A stretch of 64,000 nt of DNA from Elgaria multicarinata webbii (lineage: Eukaryota; Chordata; Lepidosauria; Squamata; Anguidae). The DNA is taken from contig NC_086178.1 of NCBI RefSeq assembly GCF_023053635.1, positions 92,116,226-92,180,225 on the forward strand. The letters are read 5' to 3'. The notes under the pieces are model-generated. The model was not told the DNA's origin. It searched no databases and saw only the letters and a list, made by a program, of their open reading frames with translations. Both the position numbers and the translations under genes were made by a program. Shown here in pieces: positions 10,679 through 22,407 of the stretch (position 1 is its first letter; every line of letters starts with the position of its first letter).

Positions 10679-10999
10679 AGGGTGACCATATGAAAAGGAG
10701 GACAGGGCTCCTGTATCTTTAACAGTTGCATTGAAAAGGAAATTTCAGCAGGTGTCATCTGTATATATGGGGAACCTGGTGAAATTCCCTCTTCATCACA
10801 ACAATTAAAGCTGCAGGTGCCCTGCCCTCTTTTAAATCTGGTCACTCTAGTATAGCTCTTGAAGCTTTAACTGCTGTGATGAAGAGGGGATTTCACCAGG
10901 TTCCCCATATATACAAATGACACCTGCTGAAATTTCCTTTTCGATACAACTGTTAAAGATACAGGAGCCCTGTCCTCCTTTTCATATGGTCAACCTACT
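10679..10999. mobile_element. palindromic MITE, GGGTGACCATATG family, copy 1
   Basis: A ~320-bp element folds almost entirely into one hairpin. The left arm starts TAGGGTGACCATATGAAAAG, and the right arm ends with its near reverse complement, CTTTTCATATGGTCAACCTA. Arms of ~125 bp differ at only a few positions and flank a ~45-bp loop around 10812-10860. GTTTGGT lies at 10672-10678 on the left and 11000-11006 on the right, a likely target-site duplication of about 7-8 bp, which suits a hAT-type transposase acting in trans. It encodes nothing. Confidence 0.85.
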
Positions 11000-11223
11000 G
11001 TTTGGTCCCTTCTACAACTCCCCCTTTTCAGGTGGAGTTCTTGTGCTCTTCTTGAATACCATGTTTAAGACAAATAAACATGCTTCTTTAACCTAAATAA
11101 ACTTAACTTTTCCTATCTGTGCAGATTCACACTAGGAAAAGTTCCACTTGTTAGAGGCACAGGAGCCCTGCAAAGACGAGAAGCAAAAGCTAGCAACCCT
11201 AAGGGCTTTCTTAGCAAAGAAAT

Positions 11224-11408
11224 AGAAATCTGCAGCTAGGGTGGCTGTATGCAGAAGAGAATAAGGTTCTTGTACCTTGAACAGTTGTGTGGTTTTCATC
11301 ACAAGCTATCCTTGCTGAAAACCCCTCTTCTGCACAACTTTAAAGGTACAGGACTCAGAAGCCTGGTCCTTTTTTCTTTTTCTGCATATGTCCGCCCTAG
11401 TGGCAGCT
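11224..11408. mobile_element. related palindromic MITE (diverged)
   Basis: Ends AGGGTGGCTGTATGCAGAAG and TTCTGCATATGTCCGCCCTA are inverted repeats. GCAGCTAG is found at both borders, compatible with an 8-bp target-site duplication. Its internal TTCATCACA and GTACAGGA... blocks echo the 10679 element, so it is probably an older relative. Confidence 0.65.
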
Positions 11409-11689
11409 AGCCCTGAAATACAAAGCTTGAATGTTGGGCAGCTTTCATTCAGCTACCCACCCATACAGATATTCAGAACCAGAGAAACTTCCTTGGTCCT
11501 TCGGCATCGAGGGGGAGAAGATACACATGCATACTGACAGACAGCCCTGACTTTTCTTTGGATCCATTTGTCAAAGTGTTTTCTTGTGGAGGCGGCATCA
11601 GTGAATGAAAGAGCAATTCCACTTACTGGATTAGTTTTGCAAGGCAATCCCTATTAGGTGTTACTAAGGGACATCCTAGCCAGCCGTTA

Positions 11690-12770
11690 TTCCGACTGAG
11701 TTCAATGGGATTTATTCCCTAGTGGCTGTGCTCAGGTCACTTGTCTGTACGGGTTTGCTTTGTTTCTTTGCTTTCTTTTGCCGGTGTTTCAAAGCACATT
11801 TATTTCAAGTTAAGTTTCATTAATTTCAACAGTGTTTACTTATGTGTAAACTGGCGTAGAATACGAAGATAGTGTTGGTCTTGGCTTTACAGAGTGCCAC
11901 TGCACACATGGTTTAGAAGCAAGGAGTCAGGCTGGGGACCACAATTGTCTTGGGAGTAACTTGAATATTGGTTGCTCGGTTTCTTGACATACCGCAAGCC
12001 AAAATGACTCTGCTAGGGTTTCCATGCCTTACCCCCTCCCCGTCCCTGGCTAGACAAAAAGTCCTAGAAAGCAGCACTCCCCAGTTCAAGTGCCTTGTTC
12101 CAGACTGTAATGAGCTAACTGGACAGCTGCACTTCTCTGTCTTTGTTGCATCCCAAGAAGAAGCTAAATGTTCACCTTCTTCCAACAATGCCTCGTGTGT
12201 CTAGCTATCCCTGAACTCTGTTACAAAAGTGCCCCCCTGCCATTCAGAGTTATCCCGTGCAGGTATGTTTAGGGTCACTTTCACCAGCAGGGTCACTATT
12301 TGGAACAGCAGGCATTTAAAGCACAAGTTACCTCCTAAAATGACGAAGCAAGGTTCAGGAAGTCACTGCAATGCTGGGCAGCTGATTGACCAAGTTGTCC
12401 TTTGTAGTGGGATTGGGGAACTGGTCCAATCCATCAGCAAGTGTCTTCTGGTTTCACTGATGGAAGCAAGCTTTTTAGACCCATTGTTTTATTGGCTCCT
12501 CTCCAGATTCCTACTGTGAAGTAATTTCGCCTGACAGACAGTGGTGGCACCATTAGGGGTGTGGGGAGAGAAGGGACAAAGTGTGTTTCTGGCGTCAAGG
12601 AGCAACAGGTTGTGTTTGACACTTTAGAGGAAATAGCATGAAAGAGAAATAATGATATATTTCATATGACTGATCCCATCCTAAATATATTTTCTCAAGT
12701 CCTATTGATTTTTTTTAATGGAATTTAACTTTTGAGTAAGGACGCTTAGGATTTCAGCCTTGTTTCAACT
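11690..12770. other. intronic, mostly unassigned
   Basis: Two more degenerate TTACTTCTGAGTA-type units (about 11697-11740 and 12700-12756) are visible. The rest has short open frames only and no recognised family. Confidence 0.4.
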
Positions 12771-13180
12771 GACAGTTTGATTCAATTATAACCTGTATGT
12801 GTAACCATAGAAGTCCAGCAATGGGGGTGGGGAGGCAAATGGGGCAGGGTGAGTTACCTATGTGCCTAGCTACCTGTAAATGTGGCTTTGCTTTGCTTCC
12901 CTCATGCGTTGTTTTTGCTGTGGTGGGGTGGGGGCTTCCTCCTGATCCCCTCCATATTCCAATGAGGCCTTTAAAAATAGCACAAAACTTTGGTCTTGTG
13001 TTTTGGCATAATATATGCTGCTGCAAATGTTCACGCGATCTTGACTCCTTCTTGTTTCTCTTTCCATGCTGCAGGAAGTGATTTTTTTTTTAAATGTAAC
13101 CTCTCCCTTTCTCCCTCTTTAACTGTATACTAATCAGGAAATTTCTAAGTTTTGTTGCTTCTCTTAGTCCCTTTCATGCT
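12771..13180. other. intronic, nothing recognised
   Basis: No repeat, exon or RNA gene is apparent between 12771 and the dinucleotide repeat at 13182. Confidence 0.45.
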
Positions 13181-13181
13181 C

Positions 13182-13182
13182 T

Positions 13183-13230
<48 letters not shown>
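13182..13230. repeat. compound microsatellite (TG)n(AG)n
   Basis: Thirteen TG units pass directly into about twelve GA units. Confidence 0.95.
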
Positions 13231-13283
13231 TGTGGCTGATCAAGGAAAGTTCAAAGCAGGAACAGTATTGGGATCTTGAGGCA

Positions 13284-13626
13284 ATGGCTCAATTTGCATG
13301 GCACACCAAGCTCACCATGGATTACTTAACCCATGATGAGCCACAGTGCATGCTGGGTGCCATTCTGAATATGCAACCCCCAATGGGGTTATGGCATGTC
13401 ATCTGAACCCAGCCATAGAGGGTTATGTGAAGGTTAACAAACCCCTCATAACCCTCCAGCAAACCAATAGTTTGTTTATCCCTCACAACCCCTGATGGCT
13501 GGGTTTGGATGACATTCTGCAACCCCATTAGGGGTTCCATGTTCAAAATGGTGCCCGACAAGCATTACAACTCATCATGGGTTAAATAACCCACAATGAG
13601 CCCAGCATGTAATGTGAACCAGGCCA
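13284..13626. mobile_element. MITE with inverted ends, GGTTCA...ACA-type family
   Basis: The left end TGGCTCAATTTGCATG is the approximate reverse complement of the right end CATGTAATGTGAACCAGGCC. Inner blocks also pair (ACCCATGATGAG with CTCATCATGGGT, AACCCCTAATG types). It is non-coding, decayed, and similar at its ends to the elements at 43974 and 44564. Confidence 0.6.
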
Positions 13627-13907
13627 CTCTGTGTTATTTTTAACTAGCTATCTGTTGGCATCCTGGCCTAGTGAGAGGTGGGAGGAAAAGTAAGAAACTG
13701 TAAGTATGCAATTAATGTTCACAATGTGATGGGTAAAAGTGTAACAGTGTAAGATGTGTCCAACATGGCAGTGCCTATTTTGCTCCAGAATAATATCTCT
13801 TAACAGAAGTTCAGTTTTGCCAACCTTCAGGAGCAGCTTAATGATTAATGTTGTATTTCTTTCCCCAGCCATAACTATAAACGTAGTATTTGTTCATGTA
13901 AACCAGG

Positions 13908-14106
13908 ATCAGATCTGCACCTAATGACATACTGATATGATCCCATCATGATAACTCTTGCACATTTATACCTCGTAGTACACACAATATCTGCTCTGGT
14001 ATTTGGATAATATGGAATAAAAAGTAGGAAATAACACTACAAAAGCAATATAGGGAGTGTGCACTTCAGTACTGGTAAAAAAGCACCAGTGTAGATCCAG
14101 CCCAGG
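13908..14106. mobile_element. MITE, CTACACC-ended family (diverged)
   Basis: The left end ATCAGATCTGCACCTAATG and the right end GTGTAGATCCAGCCC are inverted. The interior (GGAATAAAAAGTAGGAAATAA, then GTGCACTTCAGTACTG) matches the inner parts of the elements at 22408, 23992 and 60381. Confidence 0.6.
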
Positions 14107-14354
14107 GATGGATGACCTGCAACCTTCAGCCTAATTTCATGCAGCCCTCAACTTAATTTCAAAAGCGTTCAGTTTGGACTTCTGGGAAGAGGGATTTGAC
14201 CAACAGCCCTCAGTGTGAGGAGGAAGAAAGAGGAGGGAGGCAGCACCAGAAGAGGGAGAAAAGGGGTGACATTGGCCACCACCAGCATGTGGCCCTCAAT
14301 AGATTAACTCTGAGGGAATGTGGTCCTTGACAGAAAAAAGGTTCCCCACCTCTG
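14103..14354. mobile_element. hAT-like MITE, CAGRGGTGGGGAACCT ends
   Basis: It starts CAGGGATGGATGACCTGCAA and ends AAAAAGGTTCCCCACCTCTG, inverted repeats with mismatches. The interior holds a purine-rich GAGGAAGAAAGAGGAGGGAG stretch and 'CATGTGGCCCTCAA'. The end sequence is typical of vertebrate non-autonomous hAT elements. Confidence 0.6.
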
Positions 14355-14359
14355 ATGTA

Positions 14360-15527
14360 AGCTGTAGTTCAGAACCTGTTTAAAGGTATCTACTTTCACA
14401 GAATCTGATTTCAGTGGCAATAGATTAGGTGAGAGCAGGTGTGCTTCTCTCTGGATTGTAGCCTGTGCTTTCAGTGGTGTCCAAGGACAGGCATTATTTA
14501 AGGGGTGTGGAATTTAAAAATAAAGTTAGGGGCATGGAGGAGGAAAAAGAAAAGCCTCTGGCAGGTGTCTCCATCTGTCATGGCAGGATCACATTCAATT
14601 TACATTGAGGGAGAAGGGGTGGTGACAAGGGCTCAGAACTGATTTATGTTAAAGACGCCATAGCATATTTCTAGATTTAAAGCCATTGTATTACTGACTA
14701 TAAATGGCTTTACACAGTCAATGCCAAGAACAAAGCAAGCAGCATCCTCTTGCCACTTTGCACTACCCCATCATCCTCTTCTTGAAGCCTAAGTAATTGG
14801 GCCAGACCAAGATCAGGGCAAAGGGGGACATATATCAAGGAAGTGTGGGTGTGGGTAACTTCTTGCCCTGTGTGACAGTAGTAGCAAGGTCTTGTGGGAG
14901 AAGGAGTAGATGCGTGTGCATTTAGTTTCTCCAGCTGGTGGAGAAAGAGAGCTATGCCCATTCCAGTCTGCAGTTGCTTCTAGGTCCCCCTTTGATTCAC
15001 AGTGACATATATAACCTAAAAGAGCAGTTGGGATTTAAATAGTTTTACACCCCCAAAACAAGCTCTGGACCACTTCAAAACATATGTCCACCAGTAACTT
15101 GTCTTCCTGCACAAGTTTTGGTATGTTGGTGCCCTGTTCCAAAATCTGCTGGTATGTTAAATGCTCTCCAGTAGGAGGCTCAATCCCCCAAACTGAAAAC
15201 AAGATCCCAATGAGGATGGTGTGATAGATTTTGTATTTTATTTATTTATGTAGATATTTCTCTATTGCCTATTGGCCTTAACAACAGCCCTCCAGGTAAT
15301 ATAATAATGATTGTTGCAGACATGGCCTTTTACCAAGTCTAGATGAATGGCTAGTCAAAAGTTCTGTTTGTGAGCAACACATTCTGAATGGTATTGCTGG
15401 AATTCATGTGTTTGCTATGTTTCCTGCAAGCTACTTTGATATACATCAAGGAAAGAAGAGGAACTCCTACCCACCCTCAGAATCAAAGGCTCACCCTTTG
15501 CCAGGGGTCCGTGAGTTCTGAGACATC
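14360..15527. other. intronic, mostly unassigned
   Basis: A weak minus-strand LINE tail may exist at about 15225-15310 (TTTATTTATTTATG followed by a CCTATTGGCC block). I see nothing else. Confidence 0.4.
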
Positions 15528-15537
15528 AATGCGATGG

Positions 15538-15775
15538 TGGTGTAGTGGCTAAAGTGTTGGACTGGGAGTTGGGAGATCCGGGTTCTAGTCCCCACTCAGC
15601 CATGGAAACCCACTGGGTGACTTTGGGCCAGTCACACACTCTCAGCCCAATCCACCACACAGGGTTGTTGTTGTGATGATAAAATGGAGAGGAGGAAGAG
15701 AATTATGTACGCCGCCTTGGGTTCCTTGGAGGAAAAAAGGTGGTATATAAATGCAATAATAAATAAATAAATATA
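15538..15775 (+). mobile_element. Sauria-type tRNA-derived SINE, full length
   Basis: It has a tRNA-like head with an A-box-like GTAGTGGCTAAAG (15542-15554) and a B box GGTTCTAGTCC (15581-15591). A conserved body follows (CTGGGTGACTTTGGGCCAGT, then CACAGGGTTGTTGT), with the tail CGCCTTGGGTTCCTTGGAGG and a short TAAATAAA end. AATGCGATGG at 15528-15537 is repeated as AATGTGATGG at 15776-15785, a target-site duplication with one mismatch. An intact pol III promoter and a readable duplication suggest a moderately young copy. This family is a squamate hallmark. Confidence 0.88.
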
Positions 15776-15785
15776 AATGTGATGG

Positions 15786-16870
15786 TTGCAAAGTTGGGCA
15801 GAGCAGCAGGTTTAAATGGCTTTCAGGGCTGCTGCTGGTATTCCATTGTACAGGATGGGGATGAGGATGCTGGTACCTTTTCTCCTAAAAATCTCCTATG
15901 CCCCCCGGGAGGAAAAATAATTCAGAAGTACCAGCCTTGACTTCCTGGGTCTTTACTAGCGTTCAGCTGTGCATGATTGGCAAACGGATAGATGCCAGAA
16001 CTGGCCCATGTAGGAGGCCATGCCATGATCAGCTGATGCTCTCTGCTCCCCAAAGTACTTCCTCCAATATCCTTTGTGAGTAAGAAAACATTGGGGATAT
16101 GAAAGGGATGGAGAATGTGGCATTCAGATCTGAAGTACTTATTCAATCTGCATCTGCACCTTTGAATCAAATAGGGACCCGTGAGTTGCAGATAAACGAC
16201 TGGGAATCAGCTTCACTCTGGGAGAGAAAGAGAGCTTGTTTATTGAACATGCTCTATTGCAACAGCTACCAGGCCTCTTCCCGCACACCTGTTCACTTTA
16301 AAACTGTAATAGAAGGGTTGAAGGAAAGGAAGGATTTGGGTTACTAGCATGTGAACTGCATCCATCTCCCTCAAGGCTAAATTTTCAGCTTAAACTTGTA
16401 TGGCTCATAAGTGGCCTCACTTTGCATGGTGGAACAGATACCACTAATGACAGGCAAACTGGTGACTTTAGAACTGGAAGTGAATTGGGCAACTGGTGAA
16501 AATGAACTAACTTTTAAAAAGTGGGGTGTGTTGTTTTTTTTGCATAGCTCAAGCAAAACAAACAAACAAACAAAAAACCTGGCTTGTGGGGTCATAGAAA
16601 GGGAATAGAGTTAGAAAGGTGGCCCAAAGTGTTGCATAGCAAAAATGTTTGGTATCCTTTTGCTATCTGGGACCACTCAAGATTCTGTACCAATGCTTGC
16701 CCCTCTTGTCTGATAACACACTGTACAAGATAACACACTGTATATACACAAGGAGTTTGAGGAAACATTTCTACCTCCCCTGGGCTTTGGAGCAGGTGGG
16801 GAAAGAAATGAATGTCTGCATTTACTGCTCTTAGACCCAAATTACTTTAGCTTAGAACCTAAGCCTTAGA
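15786..16870. other. intronic, nothing recognised
   Basis: Open frames under 85 codons lie on both strands with no motif. There is an A-rich AAACAAACAAACAAAC run at about 16557-16574. Confidence 0.45.
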
Positions 16871-16871
16871 G

Positions 16872-16972
16872 TGGCCTTCCTCAACCTGGTCCACTCCACA
16901 AGTGTTGGAATACAACTCCCAGCATGCCCCAGCCATCATGGCTATCTGGGGCATGCTGGGACTTGTAGCTCA
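16872..16972. mobile_element. palindromic MITE, CCTTCCCCAACCTGG family (right end short)
   Basis: It starts GGCCTTCCTCAACCTGG. ACAACTCCCAGCATGCCCCA is followed by its inverse around GGGGCATGCTGGGACTTGTA. Other copies lie at 23492, 24646, 24951, 29960, 42980 and 48129. Confidence 0.7.
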
Positions 16973-18645
16973 ATACATACGGAGGACATCAGTTTGGAGA
17001 AAGTGCCTTAAAGACTCTCTTCCACTGTGTTTGTTAACTGCCATTAATGTTGAACATCAGCATCCTCTTAACAAAGCCACTTTTGTGACAAGTTCACAAA
17101 GCAAAAATGCACAAAAAGGTATTCTTTTACATTAGGTGCAAACAACTTCACTAAAATGTGTGAATTTTTCAGAAGTGTTGCCTGTTATAGACTTTTGGCT
17201 TGACTTTTAAAAAAGTATTCTGGATTCCTTGAACCTGTAATTTCTTTTTCTGTTTGACTGATGCTTATGCTCTTCATATTGGTTACCCATCTTGAAACCT
17301 AGAGATGTGATGGCACTACATTCAAATAACCTTTTTTTAGCCAATAAGAAAAAAAAAATAGAAGAGTTAGTCATTAGGAAAAAAGAAAAAGAATAGTGCA
17401 ATCCTATACTTGTCTACTCAGAAATCAACCTAAGTATGCAATCTTATACACACTTACTTATTGAATACAATGGGACTTATTTCTGAGTAGGTATGTATAA
17501 GGTTGCACTGCAATTTTTATTTGATTTCTCTACAAACTTAGTTGGATTGCTGATGGGGAACAAAGATCTATTCTCTGGGGAAATTATGGACCTACCTACT
17601 TGCTGTTCTGTTTGAAGCTTCTGCATTTGTGAACTTGATATGGAGACAGATGGGATGTGGTTCTACCCTGACAAAAGATGCTGCTAATGGTTTCCTTGCT
17701 TGTCGGCCTATTTGCTTTCATCTCTCCACTCTTGCAGTCATCACTTAAATAATATAATTGCTTTCTTGAAGAGTTGTTTTCCTAATCATACTCACCAAGA
17801 AGAAAGTCAAATTAAACTTTTGGACTTCTAAGTAAGCAGGTTTAGGATGAGGCTGTTAATGTGTGAAGCTGTTAAAGAGGCACAGGACCCCCACTGGTTT
17901 AGATTACATCTTTTGCTGCACTGTATTGGTAGAATAGAAAACTGCCAGGTTATCATACCTAAAATCTTACCATATCTAAAAAAAAACAACTAATCTGTTC
18001 ACAAAACAAATACTAAAATACATCATAATACAAAAATATTTACATGAAAACATTAAAACCAAATACTCAAAACACCATAATTAACAAATATAGGTTACAA
18101 CAGGTGTGCCACCTAAACGATGCATGGAAGCATTTTTCATTGACAGGTTCACTTTGATTAGCAGAGAGCTTATTCCTGCTGGGTGGTACACACTGATCCG
18201 CCACAGTACAAACTATTATATGGAACTGGAATTTCATCTGGATTTGCATTTCTTTAAAATTTATCTGAGTTTTTTACTATGTTCTGTATTTGATATTGGG
18301 TTATATGCATGTCTCATCCTCTTCAAGGTACTTGATGCATAAATGCTCCCAAGAAAACAGTCATCCTCCATAATCTTGGTTCTGAAAATCATTGCATACC
18401 TGAGCTGCTTTTTATGTTGGGTCATATGGAGAGGCATGGTAATATAGGAGAGGGTTTCTCACCTACATAACCTTCCTATTTTATGTTGTTTGCCATGGAG
18501 GACACCTGCAGGAGCAGTTCAATGGATTAAGATCACCAAAGTAAGAAAGAGGTCCTAAATTATCTAAATGAAGCTCGTCCATGTGTAAACATGACCACTT
18601 TGGTAGTACCAGAATGCAGCCTTGAAAATGAGCACCTACAATGGT
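16973..18645. other. intronic; paired TTACTTCTGAGTA units, otherwise unassigned
   Basis: At 17395-17515 a minus-strand and a plus-strand copy of the short unit lie head to head (TGTCTACTCAGAAATCAACC, then GACTTATTTCTGAGTAGG). A weak A-rich LINE-like stretch lies at 17940-18070. No exon is seen. Confidence 0.45.
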
Positions 18646-18649
18646 ATTG

Positions 18650-18795
18650 TGTTGCTATGCATTGTACTGTTCTGTTTTATGTTTTAAAGTTTTTTTAAGG
18701 GTTTTAAAAATTGGTTTCAAATTGTATTTTAATTTTTACACTGCTTTGATAGTTTTTGAACCGAAAGGCAGTATAGGAATATTTTAACAAATTGC
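18650..18795 (+). mobile_element. L2-like LINE tail
   Basis: T-rich UTR with ACACTGCTTTGATAGTTTTT, then AAAGGCAGTATAGGAATATT and an AAAT-type end, the usual layout of an AAGGCGGTATA LINE terminus. Confidence 0.5.
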
Positions 18796-19019
18796 CAATA
18801 GACAGGCTTTAATCAGAGTGGGAAGACAGATTGAATGATCACCCTAATTTCAAATCCTTCATCCTGAAGTCGATTGCTGGTTCTTTATTTGCAGCTCCTA
18901 AGTCAGTTTAGATGGAATATGAATAAGCAACTGGGACTGAATATCTCTGTTCCCCAACATGAGTATTTAGGTTACTCCTGACCATTTGTTCACACCATCA
19001 GGAGGCAACAACTAGTCAT

Positions 19020-19370
19020 ATTTATTTATTTATTTATTACATTTTTATATCGCCCAATAGCTGAAGCTCTCTGGGCGGTTCACAAAAATTAAAACCATAA
19101 TAAAACAACCAACAGTTTAAAAACACAAATACAAAATACAGTATAAAAAGCACAACCTGGATAAAACCACACAGCAAAAATTGATATAAGATTAAAATAC
19201 AGAGTTAGAACAGTAAAATTTAAATTTAAGTTAAAATTAAGTGTTAAAATACTGAAAGAATAAAAAGGTCTTCAGCTGGCGACGAAAGGAGTACAGTGTA
19301 GGCGCCAGGTGGACTTCTCTGGGGAGCTCATTCCACAGCCGGGGTGCCACAGCGGAGAAATCCCTCCTCC
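19020..19370 (-). mobile_element. L2-type LINE, 3' end (truncated)
   Basis: It is nearly the same as the copy at 3277-3675: a (TTTA)n tail at 19021-19037, terminus CCGCCCAGAGAGCTTCAGCT on the minus strand, and the coding remnant of the AP(R/L)LWNELP region at 19290-19360. The close match between the two copies suggests a relatively recent burst of this family. Confidence 0.85.
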
Positions 19371-19394
19371 TAGTATATAAGACTATATACTACT

Positions 19395-19585
19395 TCCAGG
19401 ATTAGAGGCAGCATGTCTCAGAATACCAGTTGCTGGGGAACAATAGTGGGAGGTGGCTGTTGCATTCATGTCCTGCTTGAGGGCTTCCCAAGGACATCTG
19501 GTTGGTCACTGTGGGAAAGAGTATGCTGGACTAGATAGGCCCTTGGTCTGATCCAGCAGGACTGCTCTGATGTTCTAATGAGGTG
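19395..19585 (+). mobile_element. L3/CR1-like LINE 3' end
   Basis: It carries GATTAGAGGCAGCATGTCTC, GTTGCTGGGGAACA and CATGTCCTGCTTGAGGGC, ending GGTCTGATCCAGCAGGACTG and a TGATGTTCTAATG end. It has the same block order as the terminus of the 3676-4450 element. Confidence 0.75.
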
Positions 19586-19837
19586 GTCCTCTGTTGGCTG
19601 ATATATGCAGATGGCCAGATGTTCAATTCCCATTTCTTTGTTCAAGCTGCATATGCACTTCTGAACTGAGTAAGGGACTAAAACCACCTTGTGGCTCTGA
19701 AGTATGTTATCAAAACTCAGAGAACATCCCGTCCTTGAGGCACCAAGTCCCCCTGCTTTCCTTCTAACACATTGCCTTGTCCAGTAAATGTGCATGTTAG
19801 TTTATCAGTATTGACACTGATATGGTATTGCCAAATA

Positions 19838-19908
19838 AGGCTGCACTAACCTGGGAGTAAGGCCCACTGAACTTCTGAGTAGATATGTAGGATTGTGCTG
19901 TGACTTAC
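19838..19908 (+). repeat. TTACTTCTGAGTAGACATG-type unit
   Basis: AACCTGGGAGTAAGGCCCAC is followed by AACTTCTGAGTAGATATGTA and GGATTGTGC, a good copy of both halves of the unit. Confidence 0.6.
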
Positions 19909-19953
19909 TTCTAGGTGGGCACCAGCTGTGCACACTGAAATGCCCTGTCTGCT

Positions 19954-19954
<1 letters not shown>

Positions 19955-20020
<66 letters not shown>

Positions 20021-20230
20021 TATAGCACCATTAATGTACATGGTGCTGTACAGATTACACAGTAAATAGCAAGACCCTGCCGCATAGGCTTACAATCTAA
20101 TGAAGTTGTAGTAAACAAAACAATAAGGAGGGAAAGAGAATGCAAACAGGCACAGGGAAGTGTAAACAGGCACCGGGTAGGGTGAAGCTAACAGTATAGT
20201 TAACATGCTTCAGTCTATGCTGGTCTACAT
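19955..20230 (-). mobile_element. LINE 3' end with (ATT)n/(ATTT)n tail, GCGCTATATAAAT type
   Basis: The minus strand reads CCTGTGCCTGTTTGCATTCT, TTGTAAGCCTATGCGGCAGG, GTACAGCACCATGTACATTA and TATATAAATAAA, then a long ATTT/ATT tract (19956-20022). A second copy of the same end lies on the plus strand at 40905-41152. I recognise it as a recurrent reptile LINE terminus but cannot name the clade. Confidence 0.7.
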
Positions 20231-20400
20231 GGCTGATGGGATAAATATGAACTGTGAAGCTTGCTGGATTTCCCAAGTGAACATAATAGTGTTCTTGGGA
20301 AAGGTGGGGAGATCTGGTCACCTTTGCATTTGGTTGCCTATGATGAGCCAGAATCTTCTCTAGGCAGACAGGCAAAGATGCTTTTATACAAACAGAAGAA

Positions 20401-20580
20401 TTAAGAACATAAGAAGTGCCCTGCTGGATCAGACCAAGGGTCCATCTAGTCCAGCACTCCGTTCACACACTGGACAACCAGCCATCAGGCAGGAACCAAC
20501 AAAGCAGGATGTGGTGCAACAGCACCCTCCCACCCATGTTCCCCAGCAACTTGTGCACACAGGCTTACTGCCTCTAAGAT
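20401..20580 (-). mobile_element. L3/CR1-like LINE 3' end
   Basis: Reverse complement of the GGTCTGATCCAGCAGGGC terminus: TAAGAACATAAGAAGTGCCC, then CTGGATCAGACCAAGGGTCC. CCCAGCAACTTGTGCACACA and a GCCTCT block follow, in the order expected for the minus strand. Confidence 0.75.
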
Positions 20581-21952
20581 TCCTCACTCCCTCACTAAAA
20601 AATTCCTGGAATGTAGACTCAGTGAAACTACATAAAGGCTTTGCTATATCTAATGTCCTCCCTGACTTAGGATCTCTAGTTGAGTGTCAGAGGTACATTC
20701 CATGAGATCTTTCTGGAGAGGAAACATGAAAAAAAGATTAGCTCAAGGAGGTGATTAGGCAGTGATCTTATCATTTCCCCTTCATATGCAAGTTGTTTTG
20801 TAAAAGCACTCCAGCATAACAGCCACATTGAGATTTTGCAACATAATGTACTTGCTTCACATAGGTTTATGATTTGGGGCAGTGATATTAGGAAGCAGTG
20901 TAGAATAGCTGTAGTGTACCCTGCAATGTGCACAGGCAATGAGCACAGTTCTTGGAATATGACACATTTAAATCCAATTACACACAAACTGGGGATAGCA
21001 AAGAGGGCTCCGTCTCTTGGTTGCATTTCACTCAAAATCTGGTTTATTTTGCTACTTAATCCCCACAGGTTCAAGTGTGATAAGTCCCTTGTTAAGTCAT
21101 CCCTTCAAGCAAAGATCAAGGGCACACACCTGCATGTAAAATGGGAAGCTATTTATTGGACCTTTCTGCTATTACAAGAGAAGAGCCAAATGCTCCAAAA
21201 TGCCTATATGCCAGTTGGCCAAATTGCCTATAACCACATAGCCCTGCTAAGCAGCATGCAGGCTGGCCTAGATAACTAGCATCCAAGCTTAGCAGAGACG
21301 GATGGGCAGGGAATTTGTAACGTAGTCCAGATGCTTGGACTTGCAACAAGACTCTTAGATGCTCCTGCAACAAGAGGCATAACTTGCAGTCCTGCAAAGC
21401 ACAGGGCAGTTAGCAAACTTTTTTTTTATAAGTGTAGTTGTGAATCAATCCCCCAAAGCTCCCCAAATGTAAAGCTATCAGTAGAACAATTTAAATTTCA
21501 AAGGCCAAAGATGGAGTCTTAAGCAGGATGTACCATTTCAGATTTTTTGTGGGAAAGTTGTAGTAAGGATATATTCAAGATGTTATTGCAAAAGAGCAAG
21601 GTATACTAAGAACACTTGTTTTCTCTTTCATATCTCATAAACACTACACCAATATTAACATATGAGAAACATACATTTTTTAAAAAAATGATGTATAAAT
21701 CTGCATTAGGAAGTGTGAATAGAGTTCACTCTATGTACCAAGAAATAAAACAAAATTTAAAACAAGTTTTTTTCCTTTTTCATCATAGATGTAAACTTTT
21801 TTTTCTTTTTCTTAAAGGCATTCCTCTGGTAATTCTGGCCAGTTCTTATTTTGTGGGAGCACCCAAACTATCCCAGCCAGTTCACAAATGTCTTCTGATT
21901 CAAACCTACAACTCTATATGTCTTATTGACAGGGGAGGGAATTCTTTATATC
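20581..21952. other. intronic, nothing recognised
   Basis: Overlapping open frames of up to 147 codons (20836-21279 plus, 20676-21074 minus) show no motif, no bias and no matching splice structure, and are treated as chance. Confidence 0.45.
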
Positions 21953-22272
21953 TAGGGTGACCATATGGAAAGGAGGACAGGGCTCCTGTATCTTTAACAG
22001 TTGTATTGAAAAGGGAATTTCAGCAGGTGTCATTTGTATATATGGGGAACATGGGGAAATTTCCTTGTAATCACAACAGTTAAAACTGCAGGTGCCCTGC
22101 CCTCTTTTAAATCTGATCACTCTAGTATAGCTCCTGCAGCTTTAACATTTGTGTTGAAGAGGGAATTTCACCAGGTTCTCCATATATACAAATGACACCT
22201 GCTGAAATTCCCTTTTCTATGCAACTGTTAAAGATAAAGGAGCCCTGTCCTCCTTTTCATATGGTCACCCTA
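21953..22272. mobile_element. palindromic MITE, GGGTGACCATATG family, copy 2
   Basis: It has the same 320-bp hairpin as 10679-10999: left TAGGGTGACCATATGGAAAG, right CTTTTCATATGGTCACCCTA. It is flanked by TTATATC at 21946-21952 and 22273-22279, a different duplicated target from copy 1, so the two are independent insertions, not a segmental duplication. Sequence identity between copies is high by eye. Confidence 0.88.
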
Positions 22273-22407
22273 TTATATCCCAAGTGGCTGGCCAGTCAAA
22301 ACACTTGGAGGAATGCTTCCATAGTGCAATGGACACTTTTATCCAGGGAAGGGCTTACTGATTATACGGTTTGTCTCATTTTTACTGTGATGTCTGACCT
22401 GAAACTT

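Noticed and set aside
10477-10845. 122-codon minus-strand frame as a gene
   Set aside because: It runs through one arm of a palindromic MITE; the copy at 21923-22120 gives a similar frame for the same reason.
15538-15775. A tRNA gene (A and B boxes present)
   Set aside because: The tRNA-like head continues into a SINE body and A-rich tail with flanking target duplications; no cloverleaf acceptor pairing is evident.
20836-21279. 147-codon plus-strand frame as an exon
   Set aside because: No known motif, an overlapping frame of 132 codons on the other strand, and no matching splice signals or family.
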